A stretch of DNA of 64,000 bases, taken from the NCBI GenBank assembly GCA_016715465.1, contig JADKAA010000029.1, positions 1,116,001 to 1,180,000 of the forward strand, written 5' to 3'. Origin of the DNA: Saprospiraceae bacterium. Its GTDB lineage: Bacteria > Bacteroidota > Bacteroidia > Chitinophagales > Saprospiraceae. The notes under the pieces were generated by a model. That model was not told the origin of the DNA. It saw only the letters and a list, made by a program, of their open reading frames with translations, and ran no database searches. The position numbers and the translations under genes are program-made. Shown piece by piece: positions 1 to 8,499 of this stretch; position 1 is the stretch's first letter; the number at the start of each line of letters is the position of its first letter.

Positions 1-877
1 CCCGAATTTCTACCAAAGCCCTTGCCTGTTCATCATTAAGGTCTGGCAAGGTTTCTGTTTCAATTTCGTTGCCACCCAGCCTTGAAACTGTCTTGGATGA
101 AGAAACAAAAATTCCTTTTTTGATGAGGGCCTGAACTGCACTGGCAGGTGCTCCTGAAGCATCTGTCAATTCATGGCTCGTGATGGCTTTATTTGCTTCA
201 GCAAGATCTATCCACGCAGCCAGGACTTTTGTTTGTACGTCTGATTTTCTAATGCGGTCGAAAGCCTGGTGCATGCCATCATCACCTAAATATTTTTCCG
301 CCAGCCGGAGGGTCTTCACGGTTTTGGGTTTGAATTTTTCGGTGAGCTGCTCCTTCACGGTGAGCAGATTTTTTTGCATGAGCGCTTTGAGGACGGGATA
401 AACACTTTTTTTCTGCAGGATGTCACGAATGTGGTCGAGGTTGAGTTCGTTGCGAAGGAAAAGAGCTTCTGCAATGAGGTATTCTTCATTGGTGAGGTCT
501 TCGTCCTGCACATCGTGATCCGGATTGAGCACAAACAGAGATTCACTATGCAACTTTAAACCGGAGGGTAAACCAGCGTCCATGACTTCACCCAAAGTGC
601 AACAATAATAACGGGCCATCCATGTCCACAATTCGAGTTGAGTTTGGGAAACCAAAGGAACCTCATCGATGACGGATAATACTGATCTTGCTTTCAGACC
701 TTCGGGAGCATCCGTATGCAAGGCATACACAATAGCGGAGTAAACCTTATTGCGCAATGCCACTTCGACACGTGATCCGGGAAAAATTGAAGTCCTGAGG
801 TCTTCCGGAATTATATAGGTATAAAGTGCCGGCAGGGCCATGGGAAATACCACCGTAGCGTAGTGCCCATTTCCCAT
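1..877 (-). CDS. priA: Primosomal protein N' (PriA), N-terminal part, cut by the window edge
   Basis: PriA is the superfamily 2 helicase that reloads the replisome at stalled forks. The 292 codons visible are the N-terminal DNA-binding part: the 3'-DNA-binding domain begins near residue 5 (HYATVVFPMALPALYTYIIP), followed by PGSRVEVALRNK and the typical stretch MARYYCCTLGEVMDAGLP near residues 85-105. The winged-helix linker follows. The reading frame stays open to base 1, where the helicase domain (LNDEQARALVEIR) is just beginning, so the Walker motifs and zinc cysteines lie outside the window. ATG at 875-877 begins 6 bases after the stop of the M14 peptidase gene, so the two are probably co-transcribed. 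The identification rests on sequence resemblance across the whole N-terminal domain. Confidence 0.9.
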   Translation of the reverse strand, partial: MGNGHYATVVFPMALPALYTYIIPEDLRTSIFPGSRVEVALRNKVYSAIVYALHTDAPEGLKARSVLSVIDEVPLVSQTQLELWTWMARYYCCTLGEVMDAGLPSGLKLHSESLFVLNPDHDVQDEDLTNEEYLIAEALFLRNELNLDHIRDILQKKSVYPVLKALMQKNLLTVKEQLTEKFKPKTVKTLRLAEKYLGDDGMHQAFDRIRKSDVQTKVLAAWIDLAEANKAITSHELTDASGAPASAVQALIKKGIFVSSSKTVSRLGGNEIETETLPDLNDEQARALVEIR

Positions 878-883
878 GATCAA

Positions 884-3262
884 TTACCTTATGATGGCCA
901 GCTTTGCAGCCTGTAAGATGCGCTGTGCATCCAACCAGGAAAGCTGATAAATGCCGGATGTAAGTTGAGAAAGATCCATTCTGGTACCTCCATTCATGGC
1001 TATGTTAATCACTTCTTTACCCATGGCATCAGCAATTTTTACGCTACCCTGTACCGGCACCGTAAAATGAAATATGCCAGAACCCGGATTTGGGTACACC
1101 ACAACATTTTTTGCAACTTTGTCTGAAATGGCGGTGGTGACTTCTTTAAATGTGATGACCTCAATGTCATCGATGTACATGCCATCCATTTCCAGGAAGC
1201 CGTCGGAAACCAGTTGAAAGTCAATAAAAACCTGGGCTTCGCCTTCGAAGGAGGAAAGGTCCATAACTTCATCGACCCATGTGGTTTGAATGCCGTCATA
1301 GACGGGATAACCGGCTTTTTGATCCAGGGTTCCAGGCTTGGTATATTTACCACACAGGTACAATGTATCACCGCTTAAAGTATAGGCGTACACGATGGCG
1401 TAATCATAATTTTTTTCAATACTCCATTTGGTTTTGAAGGTAAGTTGAGGGCTCTTGCCAATGGTAAGGTCGATGGGGTTTGCCAATCTAAGGGTGGTTA
1501 CGACATTTCTGCCGTAAGCTGTTGCCGGAGAGTCCGATATGGATGATGGCTCAGAAAAATATTCTGCATTGGTGATGCCCCAATTTCCTTCAAAAAACTG
1601 CCAGTTATTGATGTTGCTGGCCACGTCAAAAAAGTTTCTGCGGATACTGCCCTGAAAAACCTCAATGATAAAAGAATCCTTTCCTATCCAGGATCCATAA
1701 TCTTTACTAACAAAAACTTTAACTTCATTTTTTCCAGTAGTCAATAAAGCCGGATCTATGTAATAGGGTACTTTTATCAAGGTATCTGAACCCTGTGATT
1801 TATTATATACGAAATTCAGATTATTTGCACCACCCAATACAGGATCGAGGTAAATATTTACAGGTATCGGTGCACTACCGAAACCTGGTCTGGCAAATCT
1901 AATCAAAATGGTGTCATCTGACCGGTGCAACCTGGATGCGTCTGCCACGTAATGATCAATGACGCCGGCTGCCAGCCGGGGCAAGGCTAAATTCATTTCC
2001 AAACAACTCTTATTGAGGTAGTCAATGTCTGTTTTCGGGGGCCAGAATGAGGGCCCGACCTCTGGTGTATAGGAATATATTTTATTTTTTTCAACCTGAT
2101 CACCGTACATATAGTCATCGCTGTCACCATTGGTGGTGTACCCTACGGTCTCGGTGCCGGTGCCCATTTTAAACTTATTTGATTTGGTCATGACATTGCC
2201 CATAAGTTTAAACAGCTTATCCTCTTCGGTAGGCAGGTCGCTGAATCCCCAAGGGTGAATGAGATAATTACCAAAAGTGTGGTAATTAAGAGACAGTAAA
2301 AAATTATGGCTGATGCAAAATTCGCGAATGGCTGATGTTTCCGGCTCGGAGAAGGCTGAAACACCGCGGTAGGTTTCAGAGTTTGGATTTGGTGACGATC
2401 CCTCATTGTCAAAACCCCATTCGTAGCCGTAATTCCGGTTTAGGTCAACACCGATCAAATTACCCTGGCCGTCTTTTTTACCATTTTTGCGCCAAAGTCC
2501 CCCACCATTGGGCTTGTTTTTTTCATTTAATTTATAACCATCGGGATTTAAACAAGGTATAAAGTACATTTCCGTGTGATCAACCAGGTATTTGATTTCC
2601 GGATTACTTTGATAGTTTTCAAGCAGATACCATAGATAAAAAATCATCTGCGACAACGAATTGGGTTCCCTAGCGTGGTGAAGTGCATTGTACAAAACTT
2701 CGGGTTCCTCTTCATCCACCGAGGGATTGTCACTCAACCTAAGATAGTGGATGACATTGCCTTCGTGCGTGGTGTAACCGTCAATGGTATCAAGCTTAGA
2801 GATCAGGTTGGGATATAAGGTGTGCATCCAATCCAGGATGAGCAACATTTCGTCGTACGTAAAATATCCTGCCATACTGCCTTCGAAATAATTAACCGGA
2901 GTTTTAATATCTGTCGGGTCTTGGGAACAGGAATTGGTCCGCTGGGCATTTAGGTAAGAAGTAAGTTCTGAGGGCCGGTTTGGTTGGGCATAATACGTTT
3001 CTACATCGTGGATGATAATCCTCACGTCAAAACCCATGTTGGAAATGAGGTTGATTTCCTCCTGGGAAAAATCGCTTTCAAAATACCTGCCCGGGGCAAA
3101 TTTTCCATGGTCCAAAGCGACACCTGCTTTGAAGAGCAAAAGAGGATTTTTATCTTTAAGGTCGATCTTTGCCCGGTGATACAACCCAGACTGGGCGCTG
3201 ACATAAGCGGAAACTAAAATCAAAAGTCCAAATAAGAGGACTTGCCGACAGATTTGATTCAT
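884..3262 (-). CDS. Secreted zinc carboxypeptidase (M14) with T9SS sorting domain
   Basis: A 792-residue secreted metallopeptidase that should remove C-terminal residues from peptides outside the cell. A signal peptide covers about residues 1-24 (hydrophobic stretch ending AYVSAQ). The M14 domain shows the zinc ligands H196 and E199 in HHAREP, NPDGY near 240, the substrate-binding DLNRNYGY near 273, the third zinc ligand in LNYHTFGNYLIHPWG near 328, and the catalytic Glu in YTPEVGPSFWPP near 400. A beta-rich middle part follows, and the last 80 residues form a type A T9SS sorting domain (VVYPNPGSGIFHF to SGIYQLSW), so export through the outer membrane is expected. Starts at ATG 3260-3262 directly before the signal peptide. 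It is followed by priA after 6 bases. Confidence 0.93.
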   Translation of the reverse strand: MNQICRQVLLFGLLILVSAYVSAQSGLYHRAKIDLKDKNPLLLFKAGVALDHGKFAPGRYFESDFSQEEINLISNMGFDVRIIIHDVETYYAQPNRPSELTSYLNAQRTNSCSQDPTDIKTPVNYFEGSMAGYFTYDEMLLILDWMHTLYPNLISKLDTIDGYTTHEGNVIHYLRLSDNPSVDEEEPEVLYNALHHAREPNSLSQMIFYLWYLLENYQSNPEIKYLVDHTEMYFIPCLNPDGYKLNEKNKPNGGGLWRKNGKKDGQGNLIGVDLNRNYGYEWGFDNEGSSPNPNSETYRGVSAFSEPETSAIREFCISHNFLLSLNYHTFGNYLIHPWGFSDLPTEEDKLFKLMGNVMTKSNKFKMGTGTETVGYTTNGDSDDYMYGDQVEKNKIYSYTPEVGPSFWPPKTDIDYLNKSCLEMNLALPRLAAGVIDHYVADASRLHRSDDTILIRFARPGFGSAPIPVNIYLDPVLGGANNLNFVYNKSQGSDTLIKVPYYIDPALLTTGKNEVKVFVSKDYGSWIGKDSFIIEVFQGSIRRNFFDVASNINNWQFFEGNWGITNAEYFSEPSSISDSPATAYGRNVVTTLRLANPIDLTIGKSPQLTFKTKWSIEKNYDYAIVYAYTLSGDTLYLCGKYTKPGTLDQKAGYPVYDGIQTTWVDEVMDLSSFEGEAQVFIDFQLVSDGFLEMDGMYIDDIEVITFKEVTTAISDKVAKNVVVYPNPGSGIFHFTVPVQGSVKIADAMGKEVINIAMNGGTRMDLSQLTSGIYQLSWLDAQRILQAAKLAIIR

Positions 3263-3445
3263 TTTTTAGGATTGCTATGATATAATTATTCTGTCTTACT
3301 TCCGCCAAATGTTGCCAGGAACTAAATATTCAGAATCGGCAAAAATAAAAAAAAAGTTGCTAATGCCCCAATAAATAGCCAGACACTTTTATATTGACCA
3401 GAGGCAAACTTTTTTTCATGTGAATTGAAAGCGGCAAATAAGCAT

Positions 3446-3470
3446 AAAAAAAGGGACCAAAAGGTCCCTT
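3446..3470 (-). terminator. Rho-independent terminator after the Met-rich secreted protein gene
   Basis: Read on the minus strand, an 8-bp perfect stem AAGGGACC / GGTCCCTT with a 4-base loop is followed by a run of seven T. It lies 24 bases after the stop codon at 3494 and so ends that transcript before the M14 peptidase gene. Confidence 0.85.
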
Positions 3471-3493
3471 CTCTTGTCATTTTTTAATTCAGG

Positions 3494-4201
3494 TTAGAAG
3501 CCGAAGCCGCCTCCCATGTTACCCATTTTTGCCTTAAACTCGGCCATGGTCATTTTGTTATAGCCATCTGTTTTTGCCTCAAGTTTGGATACATCGAGTG
3601 TATCCTTAATGGCCACAGCGGTCATCGTCATTTTCATCATGGGGTTTTCCACGGTATATTCGATCGGAAAGCCCTGAAACTTAATGGACTGCATGCCCTG
3701 GATGATGTTGGCATCGGTTTTAATGTCTTCTGTAACAAAACCTGTCAGCTTCATATCTCCTGCGTCGGGCAGCGTAACGGTCATGGCGTAACAATTGTAG
3801 CCAAGAATTTCTTTTTTCTTGCTTTTGTCATATTCCACCTTGGCACTTGCAGCTTTTTGTGCCTGTTCATCCTTTGCCATTTCATCCAGATTTGAAGCAA
3901 TCCACATTTTCTGGCCCATCATGTCCATCAACATGTCCATACTCTTGGAATCCTGGTTTACATAGGTCTTTACTTCTACCATACCGCCCATCATAGACAT
4001 TTTGGATGCGTGTTTGGTGCCATCAAAATAAACTTCGGTTTGAGAACCTTTCATCATTTCGAGCATCATGGCGGTTTGTTCGTCAGGAGATGTCACTTCG
4101 GTAATTTCCATGGTGATCATACCTTTGTTGAGCGTTTTTTGAGCATAGGTGCTGACAAATCCTACCAAAAGGAAGGCCAGCATAAATAGTTTTTTGTTCA
4201 T
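3494..4201 (-). CDS. Secreted DUF4412-like protein, methionine-rich
   Basis: A 235-residue exported protein of unknown function. Residues 1-20 form a signal peptide (MNKKLFMLAFLLVGFVSTYAQ). The body resembles the DUF4412/GLPGLI-type secreted beta proteins of Bacteroidota: MITMEI near the start, a variable middle, then EILGYNCYAMTV near 130 and FQGFPIEYTV near 175. Methionine is very abundant (MMLEMMKG, KMSMMGGM, SMDMLMDMMGQKM), and the protein ends in a glycine-rich tail GNMGGGFGF. The Met-rich stretches could bind metal such as copper, but that is only a guess from composition. It is transcribed alone: a promoter box lies about 63 bases upstream and a terminator follows the stop. Confidence 0.75.
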   Translation of the reverse strand: MNKKLFMLAFLLVGFVSTYAQKTLNKGMITMEITEVTSPDEQTAMMLEMMKGSQTEVYFDGTKHASKMSMMGGMVEVKTYVNQDSKSMDMLMDMMGQKMWIASNLDEMAKDEQAQKAASAKVEYDKSKKKEILGYNCYAMTVTLPDAGDMKLTGFVTEDIKTDANIIQGMQSIKFQGFPIEYTVENPMMKMTMTAVAIKDTLDVSKLEAKTDGYNKMTMAEFKAKMGNMGGGFGF

Positions 4202-4263
4202 TTTCTGTTTTTTAATGTACTAAATCTGTAACCATTTTTCCGTCCTGAAGGTTCAGGGCGAGG

Positions 4264-4271
4264 CAAATTTA
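4264..4271 (-). promoter_or_regulatory. Putative Bacteroidota -7 box (TAAATTTG)
   Basis: On the minus strand the octamer TAAATTTG matches the Bacteroidota -7 element TAnnTTTG exactly and sits 62 bases upstream of the ATG of the Met-rich secreted protein. No good -33 element (TTTG at 19 bases) is visible. Confidence 0.45.
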
Positions 4272-4334
4272 CGATGAAAGGACGAAATTTCATGTCCAAT
4301 GTTACAAATTGACCACAACCCTGCCGGATTTGAC

Positions 4335-4877
4335 TCAATACACCCACATGTCAATGTATTTCACAAAAATTTTGGCCAGATTCTCAGCATCAGAAATGGC
4401 CCTGTGGTGGGTACCGGTAAATTCCATACCTTCGTTTTTGATGGTATTTTTGAGGCCGGTAAGTTTGTGTTCCCCTTTTATGTCGTGGTACTGGCCCTTG
4501 ACGTTGATGTTTTTTTCCAGCCATTCATGGTCCAGTTTGTGAAGGTTGCAGTCGTTTTTGAGTAGCTGAATGTCAAATTTACCCCAGGAGCAAAGCTTGT
4601 AGTCTTCTTCATACACATTGATCCAATCCTGGAACTCCTGAATAACCACTGGAAACGTCCTTGCCTTATCGACATCGGCCTGGGAAATGGATGTAAGGTG
4701 GCGACAAAAATCTGAAAGGATGGGATTTACCGTTGGCTTGATGAACTTATTAAAAATGCCCAACACTTCTCCGAGTTGGTTGACTTTATAGGCGCCAATT
4801 TCAATCACTTCATTGAAACCATGTGGTGGTCTTCCCCTCCAACAGGTTGCTTCCAGGTCATAGATGATAAAATTCAA
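4335..4877 (-). CDS. DEDDh 3'-5' exonuclease (ERI-1/KapD-like)
   Basis: A 180-residue stand-alone exonuclease of the DEDDh class. The motifs are visible: Exo I YDLEATC (D7, E9), Exo II in CSWGKFDIQLL near residue 97-107 (D), and Exo III HHRAISDAENLAKIF near 157-170 (His and Asp). The sequence between, GFNEVIEIGAYKVNQ and LGIFNKFIKP, matches the ERI-1/3'hExo group, which trims RNA or structured nucleic acid, more than the DNA polymerase epsilon-subunit group. The gene begins 3 bases after the stop of the acyltransferase gene, and the same strand continues upstream to engB, so an engB-acyltransferase-exonuclease operon is likely. The cellular substrate cannot be read from sequence. Confidence 0.87.
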   Translation of the reverse strand: MNFIIYDLEATCWRGRPPHGFNEVIEIGAYKVNQLGEVLGIFNKFIKPTVNPILSDFCRHLTSISQADVDKARTFPVVIQEFQDWINVYEEDYKLCSWGKFDIQLLKNDCNLHKLDHEWLEKNINVKGQYHDIKGEHKLTGLKNTIKNEGMEFTGTHHRAISDAENLAKIFVKYIDMWVY

Positions 4878-4880
4878 AAC

Positions 4881-6584
4881 TCAGTCTTCTTTAAGTTTGT
4901 CAACATATCTAAATTTTTCTGAAGGGACCCAGCTCACCAGGTTTTCAAAATCGTACCCTTCCAGGCGATTTGCATAAAAATGCAGCAATTTGAGGTGCTG
5001 GGAATAAATGAGTTTTTTGTCTGCATTGTAACCCAGTACTTTTTCAATGTGGTAAGAGCCCAGCATTTCCATGCCATGACTTATAAGGTCGTCTGTATTC
5101 CTGAAAATCTCGTCTGATAGCCTTAGCCTGCCTTCTTCAGCCATTTCTTTTAACTGTTTCACCATGAGTGAAATTTGGTTTGAGAAATCCACATAATCAA
5201 TGGAAAATTCTGAAGGATGTAATCTCAATATGGCAAACAGATTTAGATCTTTTCGTTGATTCAGCAGCATTTGGAATCCCACATAGGCCACAAGGTGGCT
5301 TGACAGGATGACGTTGTTGCGAAAATAACTCTCCAGTACTTTTTCTGCGAGGATGCGGGTGTACACCGATTCTCTTTGGGCACTTTCAGCCAATTCTCCG
5401 CCTAAGAGGAAGTACTCCCTGAGATTGACTTCATGGCAGTTTTTGTCAAGGCTCTTGCCATCTCCGTCTACAAGGTTGCCCAGCACATCCATAGGTTCAC
5501 CGAATGATAACACCATTTCTGATTGCTTTGTAAAAAACAACTTGAAGAAGTTCCATTTTGAACCTATGTTTTTTGGTTCACGGGATTTCTGATATTTTTC
5601 TTTACCTGTGGCCATCAGGTGCTGTTCTATGAGGCTTTTCGCTTCCAGCACAAAATTGTAACCGATGACCAGCGGCACAATGAAAATTTTATCTTCTTTG
5701 CCTTCTTCAAGCAATAGGCGTTGGGCTTCCACTGCAGACCCCAGCAAACCATATTTGAGCTTGTTTTCCATAGCTCCGCTCCGGGACCGGGTTCCCCCGG
5801 GAAAAAATATATTTGGTACTCCTTTATACAAAGCATATGACGCCATAGAAGTGAGGCATTCCAGATAAATTGGGTTCTTCTTTCTGCGATCTACCCGGTA
5901 AGCTCCCAGGCGATTGATAAAATAGGCCACAATCTCCACTTCGAAAAGGTTGAGTCCGGCCCCATAAGAAAGTGCGGGGATGCCAGCTACCGTATCAAGG
6001 GCATAACCAATCGTAATGGAATCCAGATTGGAAAAATGGGTAGGGACTATGACAACGGTTCCTTTGTTAAAAAGTTGCCTGGTTTCATCGACATATCCAC
6101 TGAGTTTGATCTTTTGGAGCAGGTCTTTTTTGGTGCCCCAAAACCACCTTTGTCCCGGAGCTTTAAAACTGTTGAAGATGCGTTTGAAAAAAACGGTAAG
6201 AAATTTGCGGGCAAAAAGAAAAGTAGATGGATTGAAATTGCCTACAATCTCTTCGTTGTACCGATTCACAATGCGTCTGAGCATATCGCGCAGCAACTGG
6301 TCCTTTTCCTCGCTTTTCAGGGCCTGGGTCAGGGCATTTCCCATCGACTTCCAGTACTCAGCATCGTCTGACGGATCTACTTTCCAGGGATTTAGTTTCA
6401 CCCGTTGGGCTTCCAGGTAAATGGTCTTTGCCAGGATATCTTCCAGGCTCTGAGAACCATTCTTTTCCAGTCTGGTCCAGACGTACTCATTGAGCTGTTC
6501 AATAAAGGTTTTTCGCTGCCTGGCAAATTTATTGATTTGCCAGTCTTCGATTTTGGGGATGATATGTGGAAAAACGTGTGTCAT
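4881..6584 (-). CDS. Glycerophosphate acyltransferase, PlsB-like
   Basis: A membrane-associated acyltransferase that should transfer an acyl group to glycerol 3-phosphate or lysophosphatidate in phospholipid synthesis. The four motifs are present: HFSNLD (catalytic H-x4-D), GAYRVDRR, FFPGGTRSRSG and IFIVPLVIGYN, within roughly residues 185-350. A helical N-terminal part of about 150 residues and a C-terminal part of about 200 residues flank the domain, as in PlsB-type enzymes rather than the shorter PlsC. I chose ATG at 6582-6584 (567 residues); the open frame runs 40 codons further upstream, but that would overlap the engB gene, while the chosen start lies 20 bases behind the engB stop. Exact acceptor is uncertain. 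Confidence 0.85.
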   Translation of the reverse strand: MTHVFPHIIPKIEDWQINKFARQRKTFIEQLNEYVWTRLEKNGSQSLEDILAKTIYLEAQRVKLNPWKVDPSDDAEYWKSMGNALTQALKSEEKDQLLRDMLRRIVNRYNEEIVGNFNPSTFLFARKFLTVFFKRIFNSFKAPGQRWFWGTKKDLLQKIKLSGYVDETRQLFNKGTVVIVPTHFSNLDSITIGYALDTVAGIPALSYGAGLNLFEVEIVAYFINRLGAYRVDRRKKNPIYLECLTSMASYALYKGVPNIFFPGGTRSRSGAMENKLKYGLLGSAVEAQRLLLEEGKEDKIFIVPLVIGYNFVLEAKSLIEQHLMATGKEKYQKSREPKNIGSKWNFFKLFFTKQSEMVLSFGEPMDVLGNLVDGDGKSLDKNCHEVNLREYFLLGGELAESAQRESVYTRILAEKVLESYFRNNVILSSHLVAYVGFQMLLNQRKDLNLFAILRLHPSEFSIDYVDFSNQISLMVKQLKEMAEEGRLRLSDEIFRNTDDLISHGMEMLGSYHIEKVLGYNADKKLIYSQHLKLLHFYANRLEGYDFENLVSWVPSEKFRYVDKLKED

Positions 6585-6604
6585 TAAGTAACTAAATGTA
6601 AAAA

Positions 6605-7201
6605 TTAAACTTTTTCCATTAAATGTGCAATAAAATTCAAAATATCTTCCTGACCTAAACCTGTTTCGGCACTGGAGACAAACTGATCTGGCAATTTTTC
6701 CCAATCCTCCAGTAAGTCCTTTTGAATTGAAGCCAGATTTTGTGCCAACTCGTCCTTTTTGACTTTATCTGCTTTGGTGAAGATGATTGAAAATGGTACA
6801 CCATTTTCTGCGCACCATTCCATAAATTCCTTATCGATCTTCTGTAAAGTATGCCTGCCATCCAGCAGGACAAAAGCCACGACCAGGGTTGCCCTGTTTT
6901 TGAGGTAATACAAGATCATTTTGCGCCAATTTTCACGCATAGACTGGGCCGATTTTGCATAACCATAACCCGGAAGATCGACCAGGTACCAGCTCTCATT
7001 CACCAGATAGTAGTTAAGTGACTGTGTCTTACCCGGTTGCTTTGATACGCGGGCCAGGTCTTTTTTATCCAATAACATGTTAATGAGCGACGACTTACCT
7101 ACATTAGACCTGCCTATGAAGGCAAATTCGGGCAATTTGTCTTTCGGGCAGATGTCTTCCCGGTGAAAACTGCCTGTATAGGTTACACTTTTTACTTTCA
7201 C
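6605..7201 (-). CDS. engB: Ribosome biogenesis GTPase EngB (YsxC/YihA)
   Basis: EngB is a small essential GTPase that binds the large ribosomal subunit during its assembly. The 198-residue length is typical. GTP-binding motifs are intact: G1 GRSNVGKSSL near residue 32, a G2 region with the family-conserved KQPGKTQSLNYY, G3 DLPGYG near 75, G4 TKADK near 142 and G5 SSAETG near 178. It is the first gene of a minus-strand run with the acyltransferase and exonuclease genes. The 276 bases upstream, up to the divergent barrel gene, are very AT-rich and hold no gene that I can see. Confidence 0.95.
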   Translation of the reverse strand: MKVKSVTYTGSFHREDICPKDKLPEFAFIGRSNVGKSSLINMLLDKKDLARVSKQPGKTQSLNYYLVNESWYLVDLPGYGYAKSAQSMRENWRKMILYYLKNRATLVVAFVLLDGRHTLQKIDKEFMEWCAENGVPFSIIFTKADKVKKDELAQNLASIQKDLLEDWEKLPDQFVSSAETGLGQEDILNFIAHLMEKV

Positions 7202-7477
7202 TTTACGTATTTTTTATACCCAAAGATGTGGCTGAGCTCAAATTAACACCCAATGGCACAATTATTGATATATTATAAATATTAATAATATATATCTTTT
7301 TAACCTAATTATAAGAGTTAATCAAAGGTTAAAGAGTCACAAAAATATGCTTTTTGCATCAAATGGTACGTCAATTCAAAACCATTGCATGCGACAATGA
7401 TGGAATAAATTGTCCTATGTTGTGTTTTTGTTCCTGCGCTGCGATAAAGATTGATCATTCATTAAAAATAATTATTT

Positions 7478-8110
7478 ATGCGAAACCTGCTCCTCGGTTG
7501 CTTATTGCTTGTCTGTTTACAATCTCAAATGAATGCCCAGTTCGAATTTGGTATCAAGGGTGGATTAAGTTCGGTTGACCTCATTTCTGATGGAATTAAA
7601 GTGGATGACGGCATCAACCACCTTCAGCTTGACTTTGTTAATTCCGCCTATGGTCATCACCTGGGACTATATTCCAGGGTTAGTTTTTTGGGCATTTATC
7701 TGGAACCTGCAGCACTGTTTAACTCTAATATGATCAACTACCGACTGACGGACTATAGTGAAGATGGTGTACTCACTGTGCTGTTCCGCGAAAAATATTA
7801 TTCCGTAGATATTCCGTTAATGGTTGGCATCAAAGCAGGTATTTTCAGGCTTTATGGAGGTCCTGTAGCCCATATGCATATTAGCAGCACGTCAGATCTC
7901 ACCAATTTTAGCAACTATGGTCAAAAATTCAGGGACGCCAGTTATGGCTATCAGGCCGGCTTTGGTTTTGACATCTGGAAGTTGAGACTGGAAGTGGCCT
8001 ATGAAGGCAATCTCAGTGCTTTTGGAGACCACATTACCATTGACGGCCAGCCTTACAATTTTGGTCAAAGTGCTTCGAGGGTGCTGGGAAGTGTGGGGTA
8101 TAAATTTTGA
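7478..8110 (+). CDS. Outer-membrane beta-barrel protein (PorT-like)
   Basis: A 210-residue predicted outer-membrane barrel. A signal peptide (residues 1-20, ending MNAQ) is followed by alternating beta strands typical of the small Bacteroidota barrels: FEFGIKGGLSSVDL, HLGLYSRVSFLGIYLEPAALF, YYSVDIPLMVGIKAGIFRLYGGPV, and the C-terminal strand RVLGSVGYKF ending in Phe. The pattern 'YLEP...IPLMVG.K....LYGGP' is the usual signature of the PorT/outer-membrane-beta-barrel family. No specific function can be given. The gene stands alone, and the heptad repeat array begins 3 bases after its TGA stop codon. Confidence 0.8.
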   Translation: MRNLLLGCLLLVCLQSQMNAQFEFGIKGGLSSVDLISDGIKVDDGINHLQLDFVNSAYGHHLGLYSRVSFLGIYLEPAALFNSNMINYRLTDYSEDGVLTVLFREKYYSVDIPLMVGIKAGIFRLYGGPVAHMHISSTSDLTNFSNYGQKFRDASYGYQAGFGFDIWKLRLEVAYEGNLSAFGDHITIDGQPYNFGQSASRVLGSVGYKF

Positions 8111-8113
8111 GAA

Positions 8114-8274
8114 GGGGCCAGGGGTTAGGGGCTAGGGACTAGGGGTTAGGGGCTAGGGACTAGGGGCTAGGGACTAGGGGCTAGGGACTAGGGGCTAGGG
8201 ACTAGGGGCTAGGGACTAGGGGTTAGGGACTAGGGGTTAGGGACTAGGGACTAGGGGTTAGGGGCTAGGGGTTA
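8114..8274. repeat. Tandem heptad array, 23 copies of GGGRYTA
   Basis: 161 bases made of 23 consecutive 7-base units with no slippage of phase. The units are GGGGCTA, GGGACTA and GGGGTTA (the first is GGGGCCA); GGGATTA never occurs. In the middle, GGGGCTA and GGGACTA alternate to give a 14-base higher-order unit. Every 7 bases the plus strand has a run of three or four G, so the strand could form stacked G-quadruplexes. It starts 3 bases behind the barrel gene. Degenerate copies of related heptads occur near 22.7 kb and 59.9 kb. Confidence 0.97.
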
Positions 8275-8298
8275 GGAGTGACCGAACGGGTGCCCCGC

Positions 8299-8420
8299 GA
8301 GCAGCATAGACAAAACCTGCTATCAGGGAATACCGAACCGTAGATTTGGTTGCCTGAGGGAATCAAAGGTGGGAAATTGTGAGCCCCAGTGAGCAGCATA
8401 GACAAATCCTCAAATCAGGG
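8299..8420. repeat. Two 30-bp imperfect direct repeats
   Basis: Bases 8299-8328 and 8391-8420 are the same 30-base sequence with four mismatches: both begin GAGCAGCATAGACAAA and both end ATCAGGG. They lie 62 bases apart between the heptad array and the nitroreductase gene. I see no gene in this stretch. Confidence 0.8.
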
Positions 8421-8446
8421 TCATGGATAAGTTGTGTAAGCCCTGC

Positions 8447-8483
8447 AATTTAATCCGCTATTTTCCTGATTTTGGATTAAATT
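8447..8483 (+). promoter_or_regulatory. Inverted repeat upstream of nitroreductase gene
   Basis: Perfect 10-base arms AATTTAATCC (8447-8456) and GGATTAAATT (8474-8483) enclose 17 bases, and end 16 bases before the ATG of the nitroreductase gene. It could be an operator for a dimeric regulator or a hairpin in the leader. Function is inferred from position only. Confidence 0.5.
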
Positions 8484-8499
8484 CGCAGAAAATTGATTC

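Noticed and set aside
8114..8274. CRISPR array
   Set aside because: The units are 7 bases with no spacers between them; this is a simple tandem repeat.
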